A DNA stretch of 64,000 nucleotides from positions 1 through 64,000 of the forward strand of contig NZ_JAQTZU010000009.1 in assembly GCF_028687615.1 (NCBI RefSeq). Reading direction: 5' to 3'. Shown here piece after piece: positions 1 to 7,721 of the stretch. The DNA comes from Methylovulum sp. (lineage in GTDB: Bacteria > Pseudomonadota > Gammaproteobacteria > Methylococcales > Methylomonadaceae). The notes under the pieces were generated by a model. That model searched no databases and was not told the origin of the DNA. It saw only the letters and a program-made list of their open reading frames with translations. Both the position numbers and the translations under genes were made by a program. Each line of letters starts with the position of its first letter. Within the stretch, counting starts at the first letter, position 1.

Positions 1-88
1 ATGTGCCTGGAGCGATAAGGGGAATTGTTTTGGGCGTGAGATGGCGGCCTCCTTTCTTTAGTCTTTACTTTAAAGCTCAAGTATAATC
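1..88. other. window edge, no gene recognised
   Basis: No coding region, RNA or repeat could be supported here. The stretch lies beyond the point where the integrase remnant loses similarity to its family, so it is probably foreign or rearranged DNA of the same decayed integrative element. Confidence 0.4.
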
Positions 89-540
89 CTATGCTTTAAA
101 TATGAAAACTTGTTGGGATTGGTATAAGTCCGTTGCCATAAGCCGCATTGACCGCTTTTTGTGGCTTTCCGATTTGTCGGACATGTTCCTTTCGTACCAT
201 TCGCGGGCGATCACTTCAAAGCTGTTTGCCGCGCTTTCGGCTTTGGATTGTTTAACGGCTTTTTTGTTTTCGTTGGGGTCGATACCGCCATCTATTTGCT
301 TTTTGGCGGTATCTCGCTTTTCCCGCGCTTCCTTAAGCGAGGTGGCGGGATAAATGCCCAATGCCAAGGTTTTACGTTTGCCATCAAATCGGGTGTGTAG
401 CGAAAGTATTTTGAGCCGTTGGGATTCACGAGCAAGTACATGCCCTTTTCGTCTTGTAGCTTGTAGGGCTTATCTGGCGTGGGTTTGGCGTTCTTTATGG
501 CGGTATCTGATAGGGGCATGGCGGTATCAACTCCAGTCAA
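89..540 (-). pseudogene. tyrosine integrase (P4/DUF4102 type), frameshifted and truncated
   Basis: The remnant reads from about 519-540 leftward. Its N-terminal part (LSDTAIKNAKPTPDKPYKL, then GMYLLVNPNGSKYFRY) is the arm-DNA-binding domain of P4-like integrases. After the Tyr the reading frame breaks near 391-399 and continues in another frame with the expected FDGKRKTLALGIYPATSLKE and the start of the core-binding region (IAREWYERNM). Similarity ends near 140, so the whole catalytic domain with its Arg/His/Tyr residues is missing. The gene sits downstream of, and on the same strand as, a tRNA-Ser, which is the usual position for an integrase of an element inserted at a tRNA 3' end. It is certainly non-functional; the rest of the element would lie left of the window. 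Confidence 0.85.
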
Positions 541-546
541 TCTAAA

Positions 547-1389
547 GGTAGTCCCGCAATCGGAATGATTTGCAAAAAAGCAAGCGGTTAAAGCAGGGCC
601 TACAAAAGGAGGGGCAAACGGTCTAAAATTGCTACTTTTTGCCCCGATGACCTACTGCCCCCACTGCCACGCCAGCTCCCTTGTCAAAAACGGCCGCCAT
701 CCCCGGACAGGGTGGCAAAAATACCGTTGCCAAACCTGTGGCCGCCAGTTTGTCCAGAACCCCAAGAAACAGCGTGTCAGCCTAGGACAGAAAAGCTTGA
801 TTGGCCGCCTGTTGCTTGAGCGCATCCCCTTGGCCGGTATAGCCCGTGTTGTCGGGGTTTCCGAGCGGTGGCTACAAAACTACGTGGACCGGCTTTATGC
901 GCGGGTGCCCCGCCGGGTGGGGGCGAAGCCAAACCGAAGGACCGCCTTATGCCTGGAATGTGACGAACTGTGGTCGTTCGTCGGCAACAAAGGCAACAAA
1001 CAATGGGTCTGGCTGGCTTTGGACAGGAAAACCCGCGCCATCATCGGCGTGCATGTCGGCGACCGCAGCCGGGCGGGCGCCCAAGCCTTATGGGACTCGC
1101 TGCCTGAAGCCTACCGGGAATCGGCTGTCTGCTACACCGACTACTGGGAGGCCTACCGCCTGGTCTTCCCGGAAGACCGCCATGTCGCGGCAGGCAAAGA
1201 CAGTGGTTTCACCAACCACATCGAGCGCTTCAACAACACCCTCCGCCACAGGGTTTCACGCCTGGTCAGGAATTCACTGGCATTTTCCAAAAAACTGGCC
1301 AACCACATCGGTGCCATCTGGTTTTTTGTCCATTACTACAATTTGTCTAGGCTTGACTTTTAACAAATCATTCCGATTGCGGGACTACC
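547..1389 (+). mobile_element. complete IS1-family insertion sequence
   Basis: The element is 843 bp long and bounded by perfect 26-bp terminal inverted repeats (547-572 and 1364-1389, outer end GGTAGTCCCGCAATCGG). It is flanked by an 8-bp direct repeat AATCTAAA at 539-546 and 1390-1397, a target duplication of the size IS1 elements make. It holds one transposase gene. Perfect ends and an intact duplication point to a recent insertion, here into the leader of the integrase remnant. Confidence 0.95.
647..1363 (+). CDS. IS1-family transposase, single reading frame
   Basis: The protein has about 238 residues from the ATG at 647 (MTYCPHCHA); an in-frame upstream start at 629 is possible. It begins with a zinc-ribbon of two CxxC pairs (CPHC and CQTC), followed by a helix-turn-helix region (IARVVGVSERWLQNYV) and the IS1 DDE-type catalytic core (ECDELWSFVG, YTDYWEAY, then NHIERFNNTLRHRVSRLVR). 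Classical enterobacterial IS1 makes the transposase from two frames by programmed frameshifting. Here one uninterrupted frame covers the whole protein, as in several IS1 groups outside the enterobacteria. It ends next to the right inverted repeat and appears intact, so the element may be active. Confidence 0.92.
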   Translation: MTYCPHCHASSLVKNGRHPRTGWQKYRCQTCGRQFVQNPKKQRVSLGQKSLIGRLLLERIPLAGIARVVGVSERWLQNYVDRLYARVPRRVGAKPNRRTALCLECDELWSFVGNKGNKQWVWLALDRKTRAIIGVHVGDRSRAGAQALWDSLPEAYRESAVCYTDYWEAYRLVFPEDRHVAAGKDSGFTNHIERFNNTLRHRVSRLVRNSLAFSKKLANHIGAIWFFVHYYNLSRLDF

Positions 1390-1532
1390 AATCTAAATAT
1401 ACCGCCACTTATACCGCCACAAATGGCGGTATGTCAATGTATCCCGTTGCACTTCGTTGGACAACAAAAAACCCGCTAAGCCTTATGACTTGCAGGTTTC
1501 TGTACTTCGTTGCACCCTGTTAGATGCTTGTA

Positions 1533-1622
1533 TGGCGGAGAGGCAGGGATTCGAACCCTGGGAGGGGATCAACCCTCAACGGTTTTCAAGACCGCCGCAT
1601 TCGGCCGCTCTGCCACCTCTCC
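1533..1622 (-). tRNA. tRNA-Ser(TGA)
   Basis: On the minus strand the sequence starts GGAGAGGTGGCAGAGCGG, has the anticodon stem-loop CGGTCTTGAAAACCG with anticodon TGA (decoding UCA), a long variable arm as expected for a class II tRNA, the T-arm GGTTCGAATCC, and ends CTCTCCG followed by an encoded CCA (1533-1535). The acceptor stem pairs GGAGAGG with CCTCTCC apart from the discriminator base. The adjacent integrase remnant suggests its 3' end was an attachment site. Confidence 0.95.
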
Positions 1623-1634
1623 AAGAAGCCGTCC

Positions 1635-1663
1635 ATAATATACAGAAGCATAAGAAAAGTCAA
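1635..1663 (-). promoter_or_regulatory. sigma-70 promoter of tRNA-Ser
   Basis: On the minus strand a -35 box TTGACT (1658-1663) is followed after 17 bases by TATTAT (1635-1640), about 12 bases upstream of the tRNA 5' end. Spacing and both boxes are near consensus, as usual for a strongly expressed tRNA. Confidence 0.75.
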
Positions 1664-1698
1664 TCCCGGATTGTTTTGATTTGTTCATCAAAGAATTA

Positions 1699-1822
1699 GG
1701 CTATGTCACCGTTAATTGTTGAAAATTTTTTACTTTCGGAGCAAAGCCTTATTTAATGCAGATTGTGGCTTTCGCTCAAAGCCACGTCATTTAGGGCTTC
1801 CACAATTAACGGTGACATAGCC
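1699..1822. mobile_element. 124-bp MITE with target duplication
   Basis: Perfect 21-bp terminal inverted repeats (1699-1719 and 1802-1822, outer end GGCTATGTCACCG) enclose about 80 bases without a gene, including a small internal stem built on TGGCTTTCG/CAAAGCCAC. The element is flanked by the 8-bp direct repeat AAGAATTA at 1691-1698 and 1823-1830. This is the anatomy of a miniature inverted-repeat transposable element mobilised by a transposase encoded elsewhere. The family cannot be assigned from the ends alone. Confidence 0.88.
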
Positions 1823-1844
1823 AAGAATTATAACTATTCCCAAC

Positions 1845-1870
1845 AAAAAACGGGTGCTGTGGCACCCGTT
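1845..1870 (-). terminator. rho-independent terminator of amtB
   Basis: An 8-bp stem (ACGGGTGC 1850-1857 with GCACCCGT 1862-1869) is followed on the minus strand by a run of T (1845-1850), about 35 bases after the amtB stop codon. Confidence 0.85.
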
Positions 1871-1901
1871 TTAACATCCGTATTATTAAACCATCCTGCG
1901 A

Positions 1902-3308
1902 TTAATCATGATAAGCCGATTCGCCGTGTTCAGAAACATCAAGACCGATGCGTTCAACTTCTTCACTGACACGCAAGCCAATGACCATATCGACAATTTT
2001 GAAAGCCACAAAAGCGACAGCACCTGACCAGATAATGGCAACACCTACGCCCCATGCTTGGTTCATCACTTGTCCGACCATGTCGTATTCTGGCGCTACG
2101 GCATTGGCGACATAATCCCATATCCCCGTACCGCCTAATGCCGGGCTGGCAACAACACCTGTACCTAATGCGCCGATAATACCGCCGACACCGTGGACTC
2201 CGAAAGCATCTAAAGAGTCGTCGTAACCTAGCATAGTTTTCAAGCTAGATACTGACCAGAAACAAACCGCTCCAACCAGCAAGCCTAAGAATATCGAACC
2301 CATCGGGCCTGCCCAGCCACACGCTGGCGTAATGGCAACCAATCCGGCAATGGCACCTGATGCGCCACCCAACATACTGGGTTTACCGCGCATCAGCCAT
2401 TCCGCCGCTATCCAAGAAAGGGTTGCCGCCGCAGTTGCCAATAAGGTGTTGACAAAAACCAGGGCAGCAAGGCCGTTTGCTTCCAGGTTTGAACCGACGT
2501 TAAAACCAAACCAGCCGACCCATAATAATGATGCACCGACCATCGTTAAAGTAACGCTGTGCGGGGCCAAAGATTCTTTTTTATAACCAATACGTTTGCC
2601 AATCATGATACAGCCAACCAAACCGGCGATACCGGCGTTGATATGTACAACCGTACCACCCGCAAAATCCAGCGCGCCTTTTTGGAATAAAAATCCGGCA
2701 GTTGCACCGGCAGTTTCAGCCGCCGCCGCATCGGTATACGCATCCGGGCCAGCCCAATACCAAACCATGTGCGCCATTGGCAAGTAAGCGAAAGTAAACC
2801 ACAGGAAAATAAACAGGATAACGGCTGAGAATTTTACCCTTTCGGCAAAAGCCCCAATGATCAATGCGGGCGTGATTCCGGCAAAAGTCAATTGGAACGC
2901 GACGTAAATATATTCTGGTATGTAAACGCCTTTGCTAAAAGTCGCCGCCATCGAATCCGGCGTAATGCCGCTTAGGAACATTTTACCCAAGCCCCCAAAG
3001 AAAACGTTGCCTTCAGTAAAGGCGACGCTATATCCATAGATTGCCCATAAAATAGCCGTCATCGAGAAAATAATAAAAACCTGCATCAAGATCGACAACA
3101 TGTTTTTCGCACGTACCATACCACCGTAAAACAATGCCAAACCGGGAATGATCATCAAAATGACCAATACGGTTGAAATCAAGACCCAGGCCGTATCACC
3201 TTTATTTATGGTAGGAGCAGGTGCTGGATCGGCAAAAGTGGCCTGAGCGAAACCGAGCAAAGCCAATACTAGAAAAGCACCTAAAAATTGTTTTTGTAGT
3301 TGTTTCAT
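1902..3308 (-). CDS. amtB: ammonium transporter AmtB
   Basis: This 468-residue protein moves ammonium across the inner membrane. An N-terminal signal sequence (FLVLALLGFAQATFA) is followed by a mature domain with about eleven membrane spans, starting DTAWVLISTVLVILMIIPGL. Typical Amt features are visible: FYGGMVRAKNMLSILMQ after the first span, the segment with the first pore histidine (GGTVVHINAGIAGL), and the second in FGVHGVGGIIGALGTG. The length is normal for the family. It lies 14 bases downstream of glnK, the usual pairing in which GlnK plugs the AmtB channel when nitrogen becomes plentiful. The two genes share the sigma-54 promoter upstream of glnK and end at the terminator near 1850. 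Confidence 0.97.
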   Translation of the reverse strand: MKQLQKQFLGAFLVLALLGFAQATFADPAPAPTINKGDTAWVLISTVLVILMIIPGLALFYGGMVRAKNMLSILMQVFIIFSMTAILWAIYGYSVAFTEGNVFFGGLGKMFLSGITPDSMAATFSKGVYIPEYIYVAFQLTFAGITPALIIGAFAERVKFSAVILFIFLWFTFAYLPMAHMVWYWAGPDAYTDAAAAETAGATAGFLFQKGALDFAGGTVVHINAGIAGLVGCIMIGKRIGYKKESLAPHSVTLTMVGASLLWVGWFGFNVGSNLEANGLAALVFVNTLLATAAATLSWIAAEWLMRGKPSMLGGASGAIAGLVAITPACGWAGPMGSIFLGLLVGAVCFWSVSSLKTMLGYDDSLDAFGVHGVGGIIGALGTGVVASPALGGTGIWDYVANAVAPEYDMVGQVMNQAWGVGVAIIWSGAVAFVAFKIVDMVIGLRVSEEVERIGLDVSEHGESAYHD

Positions 3309-3322
3309 TTTCTCTCCTTAGC

Positions 3323-3694
<372 letters not shown>

Positions 3695-3701
3695 TTACTA
3701 A

Positions 3702-3717
3702 AGCACGGACTATGCCA
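3702..3717 (-). promoter_or_regulatory. sigma-54 promoter of glnK-amtB
   Basis: The minus strand reads TGGCATAGTCCGTGCT. The GG of the -24 element and the GC of the -12 element are exactly 12 bases apart, as sigma-54 requires, and TGGCA matches consensus. The predicted transcript start is about 30 bases before the glnK ATG. Confidence 0.7.
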
Positions 3718-3779
3718 AATATTAACTTGAATTAACGTGCTTATTGTCTGGTAGTTTTTGTTACATCGGCCCATATATC

Positions 3780-3794
3780 GCACTAAATTGGTTC
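3780..3794. promoter_or_regulatory. NtrC-like enhancer site for glnK
   Basis: GCACTAAATTGGTTC has the NtrC dyad pattern GCACY-N5-RGTGC with a single mismatch, and closely resembles the enterobacterial glnA enhancer sites. It lies 63 bases upstream of the -24 element of the glnK promoter. Confidence 0.6.
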
Positions 3795-3902
3795 GTTTTG
3801 TTATTTTTTGATTCAAATTAGTGCAATCTGGTATTTTTTTTCGGCACGATACCAATTATAATTCGCTAATCACAAGCACCAATACAACCCTCACTCAAAT
3901 CA

Positions 3903-4143
3903 TTGACGCTGACTCTTTGTTTATTAGGATTTTCCTTGGATGGTTCTGCACAACCTCAAGTAGCCCAATTATCAGACGTAAAAAACTGCCAATATATTAA
4001 GCAAATTGAAGGCGGGTCAGGTTATGGCAAAAATTTGACTGGCAAAGAAGATAGCGCCCACCCACATAGTGTGGGAGCGCTTTGATCTGGTGGGAGGTTT
4101 TAACGGGATTGCAGTAGCCAAGGCTTACCGCTGTCAATCTTGA
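3903..4143 (+). pseudogene. DUF4156-like lipoprotein gene, frameshifted remnant
   Basis: Two frames each carry half of a small surface-lipoprotein family. The first reads VAQLSDVKNCQYIKQIEGGSG, the usual Cys-containing start of such domains. The second, ending at 4143, reads THIVWERFDLVGGFNGIAVA followed by KAYRCQS, the usual end with its second Cys. They join near 4040-4060 with a frame change, and some 10-20 residues between them appear deleted. No clear start codon or lipobox remains upstream; the first frame opens only with TTG. The family assignment rests on recognition of these motifs and is moderately sure. That the locus is broken is clear. Confidence 0.6.
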
Positions 4144-4155
4144 TCTATTACGGGG

Positions 4156-4189
4156 AGCAAAAAACACGCCCAAAAGCGTATTTTTTGCT
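4156..4189. terminator. bidirectional terminator after the porin gene
   Basis: A 14-bp stem with one mismatch (4156-4169 and 4176-4189) carries A and T runs inside both arms, so it can end transcription from either side. It sits just past the porin stop codon. Confidence 0.7.
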
Positions 4190-4205
4190 GAAACGCTCGG
4201 ATTAT

Positions 4206-5567
4206 TTAGAATGTCACAGTAAAATCGGTTGAGAAAGTGATCTGATCTGTAACAGTTGTTGATCCAGGTTGACCGGGATTGCCGTGGACAACAAAAGGCG
4301 AGTAGCCGTGAGAGTCGCCAACAATATCATAGCGAATATTTGGACGTAGCCTTAACCACTCTTTAGGTTTCCATGTTACACCCGCAGTAAACTCATAATA
4401 GGTTGCAGGGGCGCAGGTAGAAAGATAGCTGCCTGCCGCCGCATAACTAACACCTTGATTATCAGTTGCCGCACCGATTCTTCCAGGTGAGCAAACCCGC
4501 AAGCCATTTTGATCGCGGAACCACTCTGCACGGACACCCACAACAACAGTATCACTGACATCATAGTAAAGATGTGAGTTGATGCCATACCACTCAGCAT
4601 CCAATGAATTTGGCGTCCCAGTAGCAAAATCGTAGGTTTTATCCGCAAAACCATGGTCATGTTGCAAAACCAGATGTGTTTTCTCATTAATGTTATGCTT
4701 TAAAACCACGCTATACAAAGCCCATGGGGCGCTGCTGGTCTCAGATGTATCACCATAAGTACCGGCAATATTCAAAGATGTCGCTTTGTCAGTAGTGGTA
4801 TAGGTGGCCCCCATCAAACCCGACCAATTGCCCAATTGCCGGTCCCAACCGCCATCCCAGCCGCCAGTCGCGCTACCAGTAACCAAGCCGCCCATGACAG
4901 CCCAGTTATCATCCACCGTATAATTACCCATAACGCCAGTGTGCGTAAAAGGTTCGCCATATTGCATGGTATAAGCATGGGTATAAAAGAAATTATCAGG
5001 AGCAGGAACGGTTTCGTAACCAATCGGTGTATAAAAATGACCGACCTTAAGGTTCAAACCGTTTCCAACAGGCACATAACTTTCCAAATAGGCTTGTGGT
5101 AACGCTATATCATAGAATCGGTTGCTATTGCTGCCAAGCATACTCAAATCCCAATCGCTCCGTTGTTGCGATAATTGAGTATCGACATCCAGTGACGGAA
5201 CGCCGTAAGCTTGAGTAAAAATAGAATCAGTACCATACATAAAGTCGAAACGCCCACCGAAATCCCATTTGTCCCCCTCAGTCGCCACAGCCCGCTGAAT
5301 GAACACATTTAACTGATTCAACTGAAATTCACTGGCACGGTCACCAAATGTCACGGGACCATTAAAATTATCAGAAGGCTCATTGCCATTGTAAGTGACA
5401 CCACCATTAGCCCAAGCACCAACGACAAAACCGGAATGGTCCAGTACACTTTCAATTTCTTTATAAGCACCACTAGCATTGGCCACATTTAGCCCTACTG
5501 TCGCTGATAAAATACTGCTTATTGCCGCAAACAATATTTGATTCTTACGTTTTAAAATAACTTTCAT
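4206..5567 (-). CDS. outer-membrane beta-barrel porin (OmpL-like, BBP2 type)
   Basis: The 453-residue protein starts with a signal peptide (QILFAAISSILSATVGLNVANA) and then alternates aromatic and polar residues as in a beta barrel, e.g. KWDFGGRFDFMYGTD, LNLKVGHFYTPIGYE and LRLRPNIRYDIVGDSHG. It ends TFSTDFTVTF with the terminal Phe needed for barrel assembly. The segment GHFYTPIGYE with PAPDNFFYTHAYTM is characteristic of the putative OmpL-like porin-2 family. Its solute is unknown. A sigma-54 promoter with a likely NtrC half site lies upstream, and its neighbours are glnK-amtB and glnA, so a role in uptake of a nitrogen compound is a reasonable inference, not shown. Confidence 0.8.
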   Translation of the reverse strand: MKVILKRKNQILFAAISSILSATVGLNVANASGAYKEIESVLDHSGFVVGAWANGGVTYNGNEPSDNFNGPVTFGDRASEFQLNQLNVFIQRAVATEGDKWDFGGRFDFMYGTDSIFTQAYGVPSLDVDTQLSQQRSDWDLSMLGSNSNRFYDIALPQAYLESYVPVGNGLNLKVGHFYTPIGYETVPAPDNFFYTHAYTMQYGEPFTHTGVMGNYTVDDNWAVMGGLVTGSATGGWDGGWDRQLGNWSGLMGATYTTTDKATSLNIAGTYGDTSETSSAPWALYSVVLKHNINEKTHLVLQHDHGFADKTYDFATGTPNSLDAEWYGINSHLYYDVSDTVVVGVRAEWFRDQNGLRVCSPGRIGAATDNQGVSYAAAGSYLSTCAPATYYEFTAGVTWKPKEWLRLRPNIRYDIVGDSHGYSPFVVHGNPGQPGSTTVTDQITFSTDFTVTF

Positions 5568-5660
5568 CTTGTAACCCTCTCTTATAAGGTCTGAATATTA
5601 ATATTTGTTGCAAATAGACAACACTTTTAGTATTTCAGCATAAAACACTACTTATGAAAA

Positions 5661-5676
5661 AGCACTTTACATGCCA
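5661..5676 (-). promoter_or_regulatory. sigma-54 promoter of the porin gene
   Basis: The minus strand reads TGGCATGTAAAGTGCT, matching the glnK promoter in the TGGCAT and GTGCT boxes and in spacing (GG to GC 12 bases). It lies about 95 bases upstream of the porin start codon. Confidence 0.65.
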
Positions 5677-5740
5677 TATATTTTTTCAAATTAAAAACAA
5701 TGAATTATAATAATATAACTTGTGAAAAATTACCCGGAAA

Positions 5741-5755
5741 GCTATTTTTTGGTGC
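5741..5755. promoter_or_regulatory. NtrC-like half site upstream of the porin
   Basis: GCTATTTTTTGGTGC keeps one good half (GGTGC) and a weak partner of the NtrC dyad. It lies 65 bases beyond the -24 element, almost the same distance as the glnK site from its promoter (63 bases), which is the main reason to list it. Confidence 0.4.
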
Positions 5756-6030
5756 AATAAAACATATTTAGCTCTATTTTTGTGCGCAGTAAAGTTGCCT
5801 ATTAACTACAGCAACAACAAATGTGGCATAATTTATTAACGACACCAAATTCACTCTTTGCAAAATAAAATCATCAAAATCACTATTAACACCCACCCAA
5901 AATGCAACTTAATCAGGCAACATTTTTTTATTGGCTAAGCCAGCAAAAAAAATGTTATCGTTATTGGCGCTCGGCATAAAAGCTGACCCCATAATAAACA
6001 CAAAAGACAACCCCAACTAGGAGACTAATA

Positions 6031-7440
6031 ATGTCTGTAAAACATGTACTGAAAATGATCCAGGAAAACGACGTAAAGTTCGTCGATTTTCGTTTTTGCG
6101 ATACCCGTGGCAAAGAACAGCACGTCACCTTTCCTGCCCACACTATTGATGAAGACACTTTCGAAGACGGCAATATGTTTGACGGCTCTTCCATCGCAGG
6201 CTGGAAACACATCAACGAATCCGACATGATCCTCATGCCCGACCCGTCCACGGCGGTGATGGATCCTTTCTATGACGACAATACACTGATCATCCGTTGC
6301 GACATCATCGAACCTAAGAACATGCAAGGTTACGAACGTGACCCACGTTCATTGGCAAAACGCGCCGAAGCTTATTTGAAATCAACTGGCATTGCCGACA
6401 CGGTATTCTTCGGCCCGGAAAACGAATTCTTCATTTTCGACGACATCCGTTGGGGTTCGGACATGAGCGGTTCGTTTTACAAAATCGACTCGCAAGAAGC
6501 CGGCTGGAACTCTGAAAAAGTCTATGAAGACGGCAACATCGGCCACCGTCCTGGCATTAAGGGCGGTTATTTCCCCGTGCCACCTGTCGATTCATTGCAG
6601 GATATGCGCTCTGCCATGTGCTTGACCCTGGAACAATTGGGCATGATGACCGAAGTTCACCACCATGAAGTGGCGACGGCGGGCCAATGCGAAATCGGTG
6701 TTAAATTCAATACCTTGGTCAAAAAAGCCGACGAAGTGCTGGGCTTGAAATATGTGGTTGCCAATATCGCCCACGCTTACGGCAAAACAGCCACGTTCAT
6801 GCCAAAACCAATGGTTGGCGATAACGGCAGCGGCATGCACGTCCACCAATCGCTGGCTAAAGACGGCGCTAACCTGTTCTCTGGCGACTTGTACGGCGGC
6901 CTGTCTGAAACCGCGCTTTACTACATCGGCGGCATCATCAAACACGCCAAAGCCTTGAACGCATTCACCAACGCGTCAACCAACAGCTACAAACGCTTAG
7001 TACCAGGCTTTGAAGCCCCTGTCATGCTGGCTTACTCGGCACGTAACCGTTCCGCATCCATCCGCATCCCATTCGTCAGCAATCCCAAAGGCCGCCGTAT
7101 CGAAGTGCGTTTCCCTGACTCCACCGCAAACCCCTATTTGGCCTTCTCCGCCATGTTGATGGCTGGTCTCGACGGCATCCAAAACAAAATCCATCCAGGC
7201 GAAGCGATGGACAAAGACTTGTATGACCTGCCACCAGAAGAAGAAAAAGCCATCCCACAAGTTTGCCACGCTTTCGACCAAGCTCTGGATGCGCTGGACA
7301 ATGACCGTGAGTTTTTGACTCGCGGCGGCGTTTTCACCGACGACGTCATCGACGGTTATATCGAACTGAAAATGCAGGAAGTGACTCGTTTGAGAATGAG
7401 CACCCACCCTGTCGAATTTGATATGTATTACAGCTTATAG
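6031..7440 (+). CDS. glnA: glutamine synthetase type I
   Basis: This 469-residue enzyme joins ammonia and glutamate to glutamine using ATP and acts as a cytoplasmic dodecamer. Visible signatures are DGSSIAGW (near 50), [12 protein letters not shown] (metal site, near 130), the ATP-binding [10 protein letters not shown] (near 270), [11 protein letters not shown], and NRSASIRIP. The segment [10 protein letters not shown] holds the tyrosine that GlnE adenylylates, so this is the covalently regulated beta subtype. Length and start (AGGAG 8 bases before ATG) are standard. In enterobacteria glnA is followed by ntrB-ntrC; here those genes lie 8.7 kb away. A second, type III enzyme is encoded at 50737. 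Confidence 0.98.
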   Translation: MSVKHVLKMIQENDVKFVDFRFCDTRGKEQHVTFPAHTIDEDTFEDGNMFDGSSIAGWKHINESDMILMPDPSTAVMDPFYDDNTLIIRCDIIEPKNMQGYERDPRSLAKRAEAYLKSTGIADTVFFGPENEFFIFDDIRWGSDMSGSFYKIDSQEAGWNSEKVYEDGNIGHRPGIKGGYFPVPPVDSLQDMRSAMCLTLEQLGMMTEVHHHEVATAGQCEIGVKFNTLVKKADEVLGLKYVVANIAHAYGKTATFMPKPMVGDNGSGMHVHQSLAKDGANLFSGDLYGGLSETALYYIGGIIKHAKALNAFTNASTNSYKRLVPGFEAPVMLAYSARNRSASIRIPFVSNPKGRRIEVRFPDSTANPYLAFSAMLMAGLDGIQNKIHPGEAMDKDLYDLPPEEEKAIPQVCHAFDQALDALDNDREFLTRGGVFTDDVIDGYIELKMQEVTRLRMSTHPVEFDMYYSL

Positions 7441-7447
7441 CCATTAC

Positions 7448-7489
7448 AAACCCCACAAACCGATATTGGAGGCTTCGTGGGGTTTTTTT
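7448..7489 (+). terminator. rho-independent terminator of glnA
   Basis: The stem AAACCCCAC/GTGGGGTTT is followed by seven T residues, 8 bases after the glnA stop. Confidence 0.88.
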
Positions 7490-7570
7490 GTAGCTTGACT
7501 CTGATTGGCCAATCAGCAATCGGAATAGAAAGTTAAGCGGGTTTTCAATAAGTTTCAAAATTTGCTGGCG

Positions 7571-7619
7571 ACAATAGTCTTATTTTAGGGCAACGAAAGC
7601 CCTAAAATAAGACTATTGT
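7571..7619. repeat. perfect 21-bp inverted repeat (long hairpin)
   Basis: The arms 7571-7591 and 7599-7619 are perfectly complementary around a 7-base loop AACGAAA. There is no T run, so it is unlikely to be a simple terminator, and glnA already has one. It may be a relict of a palindromic element at the left edge of the accessory segment. Confidence 0.8.
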
Positions 7620-7721
7620 AATACCAGTATAACTAATTGAAAATTAAATATTATTTGTAAAATTTTAAGATTCCCGCCACTTACTTATCCCATCGGGAAA
7701 GTTGGCATACACTTTAACTTA

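Larger units (their letters stand above)
5568..6030. other. divergent regulatory region between porin and glnA
   Basis: This 463-bp AT-rich gap holds the porin sigma-54 promoter (5661-5676) and an NtrC-like half site (5741-5755). I see no -24/-12 element facing glnA: no GG and GC pair with 12-base spacing is present on the plus strand near the gene. glnA is probably read from a sigma-70 promoter here that I cannot place with confidence. A good ribosome site (AGGAG at 6018-6022) precedes glnA. Confidence 0.6.

Noticed and set aside
846-1523. 225-codon second frame over the IS1 element as an InsA/InsB-type product
   Set aside because: It has no IS1 motifs and runs past the right inverted repeat; the 647-1363 frame alone carries all transposase motifs.
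5820-6000. Sigma-54 promoter for glnA
   Set aside because: Candidates such as TGGCATAATTTATTAAC and TTGGCTAAGCCAGC lack a GC 12 bases after the GG, so none can be supported.
7571-7619. Second glnA terminator
   Set aside because: No T run, 130 bases beyond the stop, and a good terminator already exists at 7448-7489.
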